Virus record (IMG/VR): IMGVR_UViG_3300044626_000729
Coordinates: 1 to 40,812 of that record
Source of the DNA: a virus
Strand: one strand, 5' to 3'
DNA: 40,812 bases
Under the pieces are notes generated by a model. It saw nothing but the letters and a program-made list of their open reading frames with translations. It made no database searches and was not told the DNA's origin. A program made the translations under genes and the position numbers. This document shows, piece after piece, positions 32,393 through 39,422 of this stretch (position 1 is the stretch's first letter; each line of letters starts with the position of its first letter).

Positions 32393-32400
32393 TATATTTG
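32393..32400 (+). promoter_or_regulatory. Possible rightward -7 element TATATTTG
   Basis: Matches TAnnTTTG 23 bases before the ATG at 32424. No TTG at the right distance upstream, so -7 only. It would start the rightward transcript divergent from the early block. Confidence 0.45.
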
Positions 32401-32423
32401 CCTAAACTTTAAATTCACGTGAA

Positions 32424-32648
32424 ATGAAAAAGAAATTAGATTTAGGGAACAGTATATACCAAAGCGCAAAGTTTAGTGGTCTTACTGTTCGTAATGGTAG
32501 GCTGATTAACGAGAGACCTGATGGTCAAACGGGTATTGCACAGGCTGCACAAATTAGAAAGTCTATGAAGGTAGCTGAGAAGGTTTCTATTGTTGCAAGA
32601 GGTACTGCAATGGGAGAGTCTATGTCAGATATGTATGAGATGGATTAG
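32424..32648 (+). CDS. Small basic hypothetical protein
   Basis: 74 residues (MKKKLDLGNSIYQSAKFSGL, then GIAQAAQIRKSMKVAEKVSI). Helical, basic first half, Met-rich acidic end. It is a free-standing unit with its own promoter candidate and a strong terminator 24 bases after the stop. No family recognised. Confidence 0.6.
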   Translation: MKKKLDLGNSIYQSAKFSGLTVRNGRLINERPDGQTGIAQAAQIRKSMKVAEKVSIVARGTAMGESMSDMYEMD

Positions 32649-32671
32649 TAATTTTACCATTACCAAAATTA

Positions 32672-32698
32672 GGAGAGACTTAGTTCTCTCTTTTTTTT
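32672..32698 (+). terminator. Rho-independent terminator
   Basis: GAGAGA (32673-32678), 6-base loop, TCTCTC (32685-32690), then eight T. It closes the single-gene unit at 32424-32648. Confidence 0.75.
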
Positions 32699-32706
32699 AT
32701 ATGTTT

Positions 32707-32888
32707 ATGTCGAAAACTGACATTTTTATGTCGATTTTATGTCGATTTTAATTTTATAACTAATTGATTATTAATATATTATTTCTTTTATGTCGGAAAT
32801 GTCGAAAATAAAAACCAAATCTAATGGGAAAAAAACTATATAAAGGAGGAAATATATATATATATATAGCAAAAAGAAAAATTGACAT
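32707..32888. repeat. Iteron-like element, copy B (candidate origin or regulatory site)
   Basis: ATGTCG at 32707, 32728, 32739, 32790 and 32799, and the inverse TGACAT at 32718 and 32883. Units at 32728 and 32739 are 11 bp apart, the period of copy A. TGATTATTAATA (32765-32776), a long TATATA tract (32852-32868) and AGAAAAATTGACAT (32875-32888) repeat copy A in order. It fills most of the 366-bp gap before the GroEL gene. Confidence 0.65.
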
Positions 32889-32980
32889 ACGTCATAGACT
32901 TACGAAGTAAGTTTATATGTATATCCAACCAATGACCAAACTTTTTTATTTTTAGTGTAGGTATTGAAATTTTTTTATAC

Positions 32981-32988
32981 TATATTTG
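32981..32988 (+). promoter_or_regulatory. -7 element of the chaperonin promoter
   Basis: TATATTTG, a TAnnTTTG match 26 bases before ATG 33015; TTG at 32964-32966 lies 14 bases upstream, shorter than usual. Its position shows that the in-frame TTG at 32964 is part of the promoter and not the GroEL start. Confidence 0.6.
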
Positions 32989-33014
32989 CACATATCAATT
33001 TTAAATACAATCAA

Positions 33015-34637
33015 ATGACACAAAACGAAGGTTATTCTCCAAAAGATTTACATTTTGAGGATAAAGGAAGAAAAAAATTAGCTAATGGTGTAGCCAAGAT
33101 GGCTAAGTCTGTAAAGAGTACATTAGGTCCGGGAGGTAATACTGTACTTATTGAGAGTCCAAACCACACTCACGGGATTACTGTGACTAAAGATGGTGTA
33201 ACAGTTGCTAAGAGTATTGATTTGTTTGACCCGGTTGAGAACCTTGCGGTTAAGATGATGAAGGAGGCTGCTGAGAGAACTGCTACTAATGCGGGAGATG
33301 GAACGACTACTGCGATTGTTTTAACTGAAGCTTTAGTATTGGGTGGATTAGCTCAGATAAAAGAGAACCACAACAGAACTGAGGTTTTAAGAGCTTTAGT
33401 GGAAATGAGTGATAAGGTGGTGGATAACTTAAGACGTAAGAGTAAGAGGTTAACCACTTCAATGTTGGTTGATGTTGCGAGTATATCGGCAAATAACGAT
33501 AGAGAGACAGGTCGTATTATCTCAGAGGTTTATAAAGATGTGGGTAAGACGGGTATTGTAACTGTTGAGAGAAGCCAAACAGATGAGACTTACGCTGAGA
33601 CTACTAAGGGATTGAAGTTTGATAGAGGTTATTTAAGCTCTATGTTCATCAATGATCAAAAGAAAGACGAGTGTATCCTTGAGGATGTTATGGTATTGGT
33701 AGCAGATATGGAGATTGCAAACATTTTGCAGATAGAGAACATATTGAAACCTGTTATATCAGAAGGAAAGAAGTTATTAATTATCTCTCCGTGTAATGCC
33801 AATGTTGTAAATACATTAGCGGCTAACTCGGTTAAGGGTAATTTGAAAGTATGTGCTGTTGCTCCTCCAAGTTTCGGTTACAAGCAACACGAATTGATGC
33901 ACGATATTGCAATTAGCGTAGGTGCAACTTACTTCAGTGAGAAAACAGGGGACGATTTAAGTATAATTAACTTCGGAGATTTAGGTCACGCAGCAAGAGT
34001 TATAGTTAGTAAAGATAAGACTGTGATTATTAAGTCAGCTTTGCGTTCTGACGAAAATGTAATCCAAGAAAGAGTAGACCAATTGTGGGAAGCACATAAG
34101 AATGCCACTAAAAAGGGAGACAAAGACTTCTTATTGGAGCGTATTGCTTCACTTACAGGTGGAATTGGTGTGATTTACGTTGGTGGACAGACAGATTTGG
34201 AGCAGAAAGAGTTATATGACAGGGTTGATGACGCTGTTTGTGCAGTTCGTTCAGCTTTAGAGGAAGGTATTCTTCCGGGAGCGGGTAAAGCATTGCTTGA
34301 AGAGAGTGCTTTGTTGACTATTTCCGAAGAGGTAAGTGAAGAAAGACATATTGCGTTGAATGTTTTAAGCCAAGCGCTTATGGCTCCGTTCTTACAGATA
34401 CTTGCTAACGCGGGATTGAAAGCGGCTGACATTTATCCTGATGGTATTGAGCCGGGTCAAGGATATAATTTGAAGACTGCACAGATGGGAGACTTGATTA
34501 AGATGGGTGTTATTGACCCATTGAAAGTTACAAGGTCAGCATTGCAGAATGCAGTATCGGTAGCTGTAACTATCTTGAGTACTAACGCGATAATCACAAT
34601 GGCTCGTAGTTATGAGCAAACTGAAGAGGTTTTGTAG
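33015..34637 (+). CDS. groEL: Phage-encoded chaperonin GroEL (Hsp60)
   Basis: 540 residues from ATG 33015 (MTQNEGYSPKDLHFEDKG). ATP-site features are intact: TLGPGG at 36-41, TKDG with Asp60, GDGTTT at 95-100, and VDDAV plus EEGILPGAG in the C-terminal equatorial domain, where host proteins have DALHATRAAVEEGV and GGG. The usual Gly-Gly-Met tail is missing; it ends QTEEVL. Known: GroEL folds proteins in an ATP-driven double ring with GroES; a few phages encode their own. Here a GroES gene follows in the same operon, so a phage-specific folding machine for virion proteins is likely. Confidence 0.95.
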   Translation: MTQNEGYSPKDLHFEDKGRKKLANGVAKMAKSVKSTLGPGGNTVLIESPNHTHGITVTKDGVTVAKSIDLFDPVENLAVKMMKEAAERTATNAGDGTTTAIVLTEALVLGGLAQIKENHNRTEVLRALVEMSDKVVDNLRRKSKRLTTSMLVDVASISANNDRETGRIISEVYKDVGKTGIVTVERSQTDETYAETTKGLKFDRGYLSSMFINDQKKDECILEDVMVLVADMEIANILQIENILKPVISEGKKLLIISPCNANVVNTLAANSVKGNLKVCAVAPPSFGYKQHELMHDIAISVGATYFSEKTGDDLSIINFGDLGHAARVIVSKDKTVIIKSALRSDENVIQERVDQLWEAHKNATKKGDKDFLLERIASLTGGIGVIYVGGQTDLEQKELYDRVDDAVCAVRSALEEGILPGAGKALLEESALLTISEEVSEERHIALNVLSQALMAPFLQILANAGLKAADIYPDGIEPGQGYNLKTAQMGDLIKMGVIDPLKVTRSALQNAVSVAVTILSTNAIITMARSYEQTEEVL

Positions 34638-34818
34638 ATTTACGATAATTTGGATAGCGTGCAACCTATCGATTCCTTTTTGGACGATAGGGCACGTTCA
34701 TCTAAGTTTGAACATTTACGAAGATATCACAGAGATAATTGCTTCAATGGGAATGAATATAATTGTTGCAGTAGGATTTTGGTTAAATTGGAAAGACGAA
34801 GATGGACTTACTAAATAA
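34612..34818 (+). CDS. Small membrane protein in the chaperonin operon
   Basis: 68 residues with two hydrophobic segments (FTIIWIACNLSIPFWTIG and GMNIIVAVGFWLNW) and a charged tail KDEDGLTK. It overlaps the end of GroEL by 26 bases and the next gene by 17, so it is cotranslated. No family is recognised; a membrane protein inside a chaperonin operon is unusual. Confidence 0.6.
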   Translation: MSKLKRFCRFTIIWIACNLSIPFWTIGHVHLSLNIYEDITEIIASMGMNIIVAVGFWLNWKDEDGLTK

Positions 34819-35059
34819 GATATTAGAGCATTATCCTGAAGAGGGTTATGTTAAAGTGGACAGCTTTGATTCTGCTATTGTTGGAATAAGTAGTACGGGT
34901 TGTCTTGTCTATTCAATACCAAAAATAATTGAGATATTAGTTTCGAGAAACAATTGGACTTACAAAGATGCTGCTGATTATTTCTTCTACAGCATTGACG
35001 ATGTATACCACGGAGATAAAGCTCCACTATTTATAAATTTAATAAACGATAAAGAATGA
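34802..35059 (+). CDS. Hypothetical protein in the chaperonin operon
   Basis: 85 residues (VDSFDSAIVGISSTGCLVYS, then KIIEILVSRNNWTYKDAADY, ending VYHGDKAPLFINL). This resembles a short protein family I recall from phages and bacteria (patterns like LIYS..K.IEIL and AYxGExTPI), function not known to me. It overlaps GroES by 4 bases (ATGA). Confidence 0.6.
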   Translation: MDLLNKILEHYPEEGYVKVDSFDSAIVGISSTGCLVYSIPKIIEILVSRNNWTYKDAADYFFYSIDDVYHGDKAPLFINLINDKE

Positions 35060-35313
35060 AACCAATTGGTAAAAATATTATTGTCAAAGATATTGACGAA
35101 GAAGTAAAAACAGACTCAGGCTTGATTTTATCAGGCGAGGACATAAAAGGAATGCGTTATAGAAAGGCTATCGTGATAGCATCAGGAACAGAGGTTGCTT
35201 GTATTAAAGCAGATGATATTATCTATTACGACAAGTCTCACGGATTTACGATGCTAATAGAGGACAAGCCTCACACTATTATTCAGGAGCGCGATGTCGT
35301 TGTTGTTTTATAG
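35056..35313 (+). CDS. groES: Phage-encoded co-chaperonin GroES
   Basis: 85 residues, a little shorter than bacterial GroES (about 97). MKPIGKNIIVKDIDEEVKT corresponds to the first strand, SGLILSGED to the mobile loop with its LIL tripeptide that contacts GroEL, and the C-terminal TIIQERDVVVVL to the final strand. Known: GroES caps the GroEL ring; T4 gp31 is a phage version. It is coupled by ATGA to the preceding gene. The pair probably evolved together. Confidence 0.85.
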   Translation: MKPIGKNIIVKDIDEEVKTDSGLILSGEDIKGMRYRKAIVIASGTEVACIKADDIIYYDKSHGFTMLIEDKPHTIIQERDVVVVL

Positions 35314-35722
35314 TAGCATTCATTTCCGTAATCATATTTCGATATACCTTATCTGAATAGGATACATTTTTTGCAAACATTCTATTTTGCGCTTGACTAA
35401 CGGGGATTTCTTCCCCGCTTAGTTTTTTATAGACAGAGCGAATCATTCCAACTGATTTTGATGACAATTGATATATGGCCTTACGAGCTCCCATCCTTTG
35501 TCTGAATACTTCAATCCATCCTGCTTGGCGGAGTTTTTCAAAACGCTGTTTGTCCCAACCAAGCAGGCTGTCAAACTCTCCAAACTTATCTCTGTCGAAG
35601 TATTTTTCTGAGTATAGAAAAAATAGCATATCAAGGTCTGATTGTGTTAGACCATATTTGATTTTCACGAATTGGCGAATGACTCTCCAATATTTTAAGT
35701 AATCATCTTGATTTGATTTCAT
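35279..35722 (-). CDS. Winged-helix-like putative regulator
   Basis: 147 residues. KYGLTQSDLDMLFFLYSEKY (residues 22-41), then GWDKQRFEKLRQAGWIEVFR, then ARKAIYQLSSKS follows a MarR-like winged helix: HTH followed by a beta wing. It matches a conserved protein I recall from Bacteroidota phages. It ends inside the convergent GroES gene (35-base overlap) and starts 62 bases from the divergent small-protein block, which it might regulate. Confidence 0.6.
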   Translation of the reverse strand: MKSNQDDYLKYWRVIRQFVKIKYGLTQSDLDMLFFLYSEKYFDRDKFGEFDSLLGWDKQRFEKLRQAGWIEVFRQRMGARKAIYQLSSKSVGMIRSVYKKLSGEEIPVSQAQNRMFAKNVSYSDKVYRNMITEMNATIKQQRHRAPE

Positions 35723-35745
35723 TTAAAAAAAATTTATTACATTTG
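35713..35745 (+). promoter_or_regulatory. Promoter of the small-protein block
   Basis: TTG at 35713-35715, 22 bases, TACATTTG at 35738-35745, matching the flavobacterial TTG-N17-23-TAnnTTTG form. It lies 39 bases before ATG 35785. Confidence 0.65.
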
Positions 35746-35784
35746 CTACAAAGTTATAAATATTAATTTTAAAAATTAGAAATT

Positions 35785-36114
35785 ATGCCTGATTTAAGAC
35801 CCGGCCAATATAAAAGACTTGGCAGAATAGCAGAAAACAATCCTGAAAGAGCTTCAAAAGTAGCCGATAGAATGGAAAAAAGAGCATCTCGTGAAGAGAG
35901 AGGAAGAGAAGTTGCAGGAAATACAGGAAGAGGTGTTGCAAAGTATAGATCGGCATCAGAAGTGACAAGAGCAGAAGAAAATCCTCGTGCAAGAGAAGAG
36001 GCAAGAAAAAAAATTAATGATTTTGCTAAGGAATCAGAAAACTTTGTAAAAAAAGCAAAAAGACCTGATACTCCGTTAGCTCCAACTCCTGAACCATTAT
36101 TTAGTAGAAGATAA
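35785..36114 (+). CDS. Small basic protein with RPDTPLAPTP motif at the C-terminus
   Basis: 109 residues, very rich in Arg, Glu, Ala and Lys (REERGREVAGNTGRG), helical, ending KKAKRPDTPLAPTPEPLFSRR in two parts. The PLA-containing motif recurs at the N-terminus of the next gene, and its DNA is a 30/33 repeat of that gene. No family recognised; first gene of the block. Confidence 0.6.
   Translation: MPDLRPGQYKRLGRIAENNPERASKVADRMEKRASREERGREVAGNTGRGVAKYRSASEVTRAEENPRAREEARKKINDFAKESENFVKKAKRPDTPLAPTPEPLFSRR
36061..36093. repeat. 33-bp direct repeat, copy 1
   Basis: AGACCTGATACTCC then GTTAGCTCCAACTCCT and GAA. It matches 36153-36185 at 30 of 33 positions and is in frame in both genes (C-terminal in one, N-terminal in the other). 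Confidence 0.8.
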
Positions 36115-36116
36115 TT

Positions 36117-36443
36117 ATGCAACAGCCAAGAAAAGATAAAACAAGAGTTAATAGACCTGATACTCCATTAGCTCCTACTCCTAAAATTACTTATGACAGA
36201 TTAGGTTTAGCAAGAACTGCAGCTAATAATGCGGCAGGAGATTACACAAATACTCCGGCAACAGCTAAAGATAGTGCTGATTACAGAAAAGGATTTAGAA
36301 TGGGTGTTCAAGGTAAAAAAGTATCTGACATTGAGAATCAATATCAGGGGAAAAACCAATATATTGAGAAAGGTAATTGGGAAGGTAAGAATGCTGTAAA
36401 AGATGCTAAGAAAGAAAAACTTAAAACTTTAACTAAAAAATAA
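36117..36443 (+). CDS. Small basic protein with RPDTPLAPTP motif at the N-terminus
   Basis: 108 residues. NRPDTPLAPTPK at 12-23, then Ala/Asn-rich helix (RTAANNAAGDYTNTPATAKD) and a Lys/Gly-rich C-terminus. Two bases separate it from the previous stop. Same motif and DNA repeat as the preceding gene. Unknown function. Confidence 0.6.
   Translation: MQQPRKDKTRVNRPDTPLAPTPKITYDRLGLARTAANNAAGDYTNTPATAKDSADYRKGFRMGVQGKKVSDIENQYQGKNQYIEKGNWEGKNAVKDAKKEKLKTLTKK
36153..36185. repeat. 33-bp direct repeat, copy 2
   Basis: AGACCTGATACTCC then ATTAGCTCCTACTCCT and AAA; partner of 36061-36093, offset 92 bp. Recombination between copies would delete 92 bp and, as 92 is not a multiple of three but both copies are in frame in their own genes, fuse the two proteins through the shared motif. 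Confidence 0.8.
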
Positions 36444-36445
36444 TT

Positions 36446-37024
36446 ATGGCAATCAATAGAAAAGACATACCGTTAGCAAGTACTGATGAACCTAAAATTG
36501 ACCCTACAGTAAAAAAAACTGTTACTGTAAATCCTAATGGTACTAAGACATATAAAATGTCTTGGGTTAAAAATGAAACTAATAAAGTTCCTGCAAAAAG
36601 TAGTTCTTCAAAAACTCCTGCAAAAGGTGGTTCATCATTAAGAAGAAGTACACCACCGGCAGAAACTAAAAAATCTACTTATAACGAAATAGAGTATTCA
36701 ACTTTACCTGAAGTAAAAACTAAAGGTATTATTGAAACGAAACCTGAGATTAAAACAACAGGAGATGCTTCGAAAATCGCAAAAGAGAAAAGAAGTTTAC
36801 AAGAGATAAGAAAAGCTGCGGTTACTAAGAGAGATTACAGTAGGTCTAAGCAAGGAGATGAAACTGTTTCTGAATGGAAAGAAAGAAGAAACGAAGAAGC
36901 TAAAAAGGTCTCTGCAAAAATTAGAAGAAAAGCAGATATAAAAGATAAGATTAAGCAATTAACTCGATTTGGAGGTAATAATAATTCAGCCGGTACGGGT
37001 GGTAGTGGATGTTCATCTTGTTAA
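36446..37024 (+). CDS. Lys/Ser-rich hypothetical protein with PLAST motif
   Basis: 192 residues. NRKDIPLASTDEPK at 4-17 is a third form of the motif. A Ser/Lys/Pro-rich low-complexity stretch (KVPAKSSSSKTPAKGGSS) and charged helix follow; the end is GGSGCSSC, Gly-rich with a terminal CSSC. Two bases after the previous stop. Not a recognised family. Confidence 0.55.
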   Translation: MAINRKDIPLASTDEPKIDPTVKKTVTVNPNGTKTYKMSWVKNETNKVPAKSSSSKTPAKGGSSLRRSTPPAETKKSTYNEIEYSTLPEVKTKGIIETKPEIKTTGDASKIAKEKRSLQEIRKAAVTKRDYSRSKQGDETVSEWKERRNEEAKKVSAKIRRKADIKDKIKQLTRFGGNNNSAGTGGSGCSSC

Positions 37025-37036
37025 TATAATATAGAT

Positions 37037-37300
37037 ATGGCAACTAAAGAAACTAAGAAGACAGAGAAAAAAAGAGAAGACAAACCATTAGCAGAAACTA
37101 AGGTTTATGATATGGATGGTTCTACATTAGCTGAGAAGTTAAAGCAAGTTCAGGCTGATTCTGATGCAAGAAGAGTAGCTTCTTATGAAGAAAGAAAAAA
37201 GAGAGAGGAAGCAAGAAAACAATCTACATCTTCTTCAAAAGCTCCTTCTTTCCAAGGTTTAAATACTTCATTAGGTGGTAAAATAATAACTAAAAAATAG
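37037..37300 (+). CDS. Small basic protein with PLAET motif
   Basis: 87 residues. KREDKPLAETKVYD at 13-26 is the fourth form of the motif. Charged coiled coil (EERKKREEARKQ), then SLGGKIITKK. Unknown function. Confidence 0.55.
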   Translation: MATKETKKTEKKREDKPLAETKVYDMDGSTLAEKLKQVQADSDARRVASYEERKKREEARKQSTSSSKAPSFQGLNTSLGGKIITKK

Positions 37301-37304
37301 AACA

Positions 37305-37433
37305 ATGAAAAAAGTAACTAAGAAGACTGCTTACGATATTAAAGAAGCAAGCAATCCTAAACTAAAAGCAAGTGCAAGAAAGCACTATGCAATGAACGCC
37401 CAAGCGGCAATGAAAAACCAAAAAAAGAAATAA
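37305..37433 (+). CDS. Lys-rich microprotein
   Basis: 42 residues (MKKVTKKTAYDIKEASNPKL, then ARKHYAMNAQAAMKNQKKK), strongly basic and helical. Four bases after the previous stop, two bases before the next start. It resembles virion-associated basic microproteins in composition only. Confidence 0.5.
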   Translation: MKKVTKKTAYDIKEASNPKLKASARKHYAMNAQAAMKNQKKK

Positions 37434-37435
37434 TT

Positions 37436-37594
37436 ATGAAAAACACTCCAAACTTACCTATGTCATCAAGATTGGTGGCTCCAAAAGGTGTAAAGAAAGC
37501 TGCAGTTAAAGGTGCATTGAAAGGTGCTGCTAAAGAAGTAGTGAAAAAAGGCGCTATGAAAGCTATTGTTAAATCTGTAATCAAAAAGAAATAA
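37436..37594 (+). CDS. Basic microprotein with TPNLPMSSR start
   Basis: 52 residues. MKNTPNLPMSSRLVAPKG, then a Lys/Ala/Val helix (KKAAVKGALKGAAKEVVKKG) of amphipathic type. It overlaps the next gene by TAATG, and that gene begins with the near-identical TPNLPGSSR. The helix could bind membrane or nucleic acid. Confidence 0.55.
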   Translation: MKNTPNLPMSSRLVAPKGVKKAAVKGALKGAAKEVVKKGAMKAIVKSVIKKK

Positions 37595-37764
37595 TGGCTA
37601 AAACTAAAAACACTCCGAACTTACCGGGTTCATCTCGTATGCAGATGCCAAGCACAAGTGGTAATTCTACTCCTAAAATAACAGGAGCTTCAGGACCTCT
37701 TTCTAAAAAAATACTTAACTCTGCTAAAGGGAAAGGTATGAAAGGAAGTAATCCTTATTGTTAA
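37594..37764 (+). CDS. Basic microprotein with TPNLPGSSR start
   Basis: 56 residues (MAKTKNTPNLPGSSRMQMPS, then TGASGPLSKKIL, ending KGSNPYC). The N-terminal TPNLP-x-SSR signature is shared with the preceding microprotein, but the rest differs, so the shared part behaves like a tag. Ser/Thr/Pro/Lys-rich. Confidence 0.55.
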   Translation: MAKTKNTPNLPGSSRMQMPSTSGNSTPKITGASGPLSKKILNSAKGKGMKGSNPYC

Positions 37765-37781
37765 TTTTTAAATCTATAAAA

Positions 37782-37937
37782 ATGTCAAAGAAAGATAAGA
37801 AAGTAGAGAATGGATTAGTAGATACTCCGGTTGAGACTGTAGAGACTGCTAAACCAAAACAAGATATTGCAGCTCCGAAAGAAGTTGCTGTTGAAGAAGT
37901 TACTCCGGGTCACTCAACAAGAGCTTTCCGTGGATAA
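37782..37937 (+). CDS. Small protein ending GHSTRAFRG
   Basis: 51 residues. Basic start (MSKKDKKVENGLVDTPVETV), Glu/Val/Pro-rich centre, and a C-terminus TPGHSTRAFRG that I recall as a recurrent tail in small phage proteins. Function unknown. Confidence 0.55.
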   Translation: MSKKDKKVENGLVDTPVETVETAKPKQDIAAPKEVAVEEVTPGHSTRAFRG

Positions 37938-37944
37938 GTCAAAA

Positions 37945-38217
37945 ATGAAATGCAATCATCCTGTCTCGTCTACAAGACCGGGAAAGAAGATGATGGTAAA
38001 AGCCTGTTCCAATGGGGAGGAAAAACTCCTCCACTTTGGAGCTAAGGGTTATGGTCACAACTATTCCCCTGCTGCTCGTAGAAGTTTTAAGGCGAGACAT
38101 AAATGCGATTCAGCGAATGATAAGTTAACCCCAAGATATTGGGCTTGTAAAAAACTATGGGCCGGACCGGGAGGTTCAACTGCTTCGAGCCCAAAAAATC
38201 GAAGAGGTAAATACTAA
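37945..38217 (+). CDS. Conserved Cys/His small phage protein (ARHKCD...RYWACKKLW)
   Basis: 90 residues from ATG 37945; the longer in-frame start would overlap the previous gene by 71 bases and is rejected. KCNHP at the start, then LLHFGAKGYGHNYS, then RRSFKARHKCD and LTPRYWACKKLW. The last two match a pattern I recall from small proteins of many marine phages. Cys and His spacing would allow metal binding. Coupled by TAATG to the next gene. Confidence 0.65.
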   Translation: MKCNHPVSSTRPGKKMMVKACSNGEEKLLHFGAKGYGHNYSPAARRSFKARHKCDSANDKLTPRYWACKKLWAGPGGSTASSPKNRRGKY

Positions 38218-38435
38218 TGAAAGAGTTAATAAAAAGAAAAGACGGTTCTGTGTCTCAAAGAGGTCTTTGGGATAACATTAGAGCTGCAAAAGGTTCAGGT
38301 AAAAAGCCAACTGCTAAAATGATTAAGCAAGAAAAAATAATCAAAAATGCAAAGCAGTATGAATCAAAAGACTCTTTAAATGGTAAAATGAAATTTTTAA
38401 AAGGTAATGTAAAAACTCCTATTAAAAAGAAATAA
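38217..38435 (+). CDS. Conserved small basic phage protein (GLWDNIRAAKGSGKKPT)
   Basis: 72 residues. RGLWDNIRAAKGSGKKPTAK (residues 15-34) then MIKQEKIIKNAKQY; this GLWxNIxAxxGSGxKPT signature recurs in small marine-phage proteins that I recall without known role. Basic throughout. Confidence 0.65.
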   Translation: MKELIKRKDGSVSQRGLWDNIRAAKGSGKKPTAKMIKQEKIIKNAKQYESKDSLNGKMKFLKGNVKTPIKKK

Positions 38436-38436
38436 A

Positions 38437-38697
38437 ATGGCAACTCAGAAGTTTATGGGTAGAGGTAAGTTATTAGAAAGACTTACAGCTCAAGTAGGAA
38501 ATAAGAAGTTGGCGGTAGAAATATTGCAAAAGAGAGGTCATTTAAAAGCAGATGGCAAGACATATACTAAAGAAGGTATAAAGAGAAATGCTATGACTGC
38601 TGAAGAGAGAGCAAAAGATAGAGCCTCTAAGCGAACAGGTCGTTCTGCTGAGAGTTTTAAATATAATCCAATAACAAATTCAGTCAAAAATTTTTAA
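38437..38697 (+). CDS. Conserved small phage protein (TAEERAKDRASKRTGRS)
   Basis: 86 residues. MGRGKLLERLTAQVGNKKLA near the start, then GHLKADGKTYTKEG, then TAEERAKDRASKRTGRSAES and FKYNPITN. All three parts form a signature that I recall from phage proteins of unknown function, often near capsid genes. Basic, helical; the Arg-rich centre may contact nucleic acid. Confidence 0.65.
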   Translation: MATQKFMGRGKLLERLTAQVGNKKLAVEILQKRGHLKADGKTYTKEGIKRNAMTAEERAKDRASKRTGRSAESFKYNPITNSVKNF

Positions 38698-38709
38698 TAT
38701 CTTTACAAA

Positions 38710-38883
38710 ATGAAATCAAAAGGTTTAGGAGACACAATCGAAAAGATAACTACAGCAACAGGAATTAAAAAAGTTGTTGAAACAGTATCGAAAGCCACAG
38801 GAAAAGGATGTGGTTGTAACAAAAGAAAGGAAAATTTAAACAATCCTAATTTATTAATTAATAAAACATTTTATAAAAAATAG
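38710..38883 (+). CDS. Conserved small phage protein (GLGDTIEKIT...CGCNKRKENLN)
   Basis: 57 residues. KGLGDTIEKITTATGIKKVV, then GKGCGCNKRKENLNNPNLL. This GLGDTIxKxTxATGIxK...CGCxxRxxxLN pattern recurs widely in phages and marine bacteria as I recall it. CGC might bind a metal. It is 12 bases after the preceding gene, with a near-promoter TATCTTTA upstream. Confidence 0.65.
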   Translation: MKSKGLGDTIEKITTATGIKKVVETVSKATGKGCGCNKRKENLNNPNLLINKTFYKK

Positions 38884-38888
38884 AAATT

Positions 38889-39419
38889 ATGTCAGTATTC
38901 AAAACAACATTTTCAAGAGCACTAAAAGTTATACCATCAGATAATTGCAATGTTCCATCTCCAAATTTATTAATATCAGGTGCAAACACATCTTACGATA
39001 TATTGAATCCTAATGTCTTAACTGATAATAGTGTAGCTTTTTTCGTAAATAATTCAGATGGGCGACAGTATAATGTAAATGTAGGAGATGTTGTGTATTG
39101 TTATGACACAGGTTTAGCCGCTACTATTTTAGAGGTTATAGACAAATATAATTTATTGTTGAACGCTGATATATTTAGTGGAGGTACAGGTAATACCTAT
39201 TATATATATCAAGAAGGTGCTCAAACAGGATTAGGGAATACAGGAGCTTATTTATATCTTGGAGGTATTCAAAATGAAGGATATATTCACGTAACAACTA
39301 TAGGCGGAGACGATATGATGATTAGTAAAATCACTAAACCATTTTTTCCAATTCAAGTGAAAAAAGTTTGGGCACAAGATACAGAGATTGAGATTGGAGC
39401 CCTATACGCAGTTTGGTAA
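38889..39419 (+). CDS. Putative virion structural protein
   Basis: 176 residues. Beta-rich, Gly/Asn/Thr-rich, no Cys pairs except NCNVPSP near the start. FFVNNSDGRQYNVNVGDVVY and the ALYAVW end suit a small beta-barrel such as a capsid decoration, head fibre or tail component. The ATG follows the previous stop by five bases. The call rests on composition and context only. Confidence 0.5.
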   Translation: MSVFKTTFSRALKVIPSDNCNVPSPNLLISGANTSYDILNPNVLTDNSVAFFVNNSDGRQYNVNVGDVVYCYDTGLAATILEVIDKYNLLLNADIFSGGTGNTYYIYQEGAQTGLGNTGAYLYLGGIQNEGYIHVTTIGGDDMMISKITKPFFPIQVKKVWAQDTEIEIGALYAVW

Positions 39420-39422
39420 GAA

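Noticed and set aside
32964-33014. TTG start adding 17 residues to GroEL
   Set aside because: The added codons contain the promoter -7 element TATATTTG and encode a Phe-rich stretch unlike any GroEL N-terminus; ATG 33015 gives a normal start.
35769-36122. Minus-strand frames opposite the first small basic protein
   Set aside because: Phe/Leu/Ser-rich mirror of a Lys/Glu/Arg-rich gene with a promoter and a conserved motif on the plus strand.
37867-37944. 26 extra N-terminal codons on the Cys/His small protein
   Set aside because: They overlap the preceding gene by 71 bases in another frame and are Lys/Leu shadow sequence; ATG 37945 directly follows that gene.
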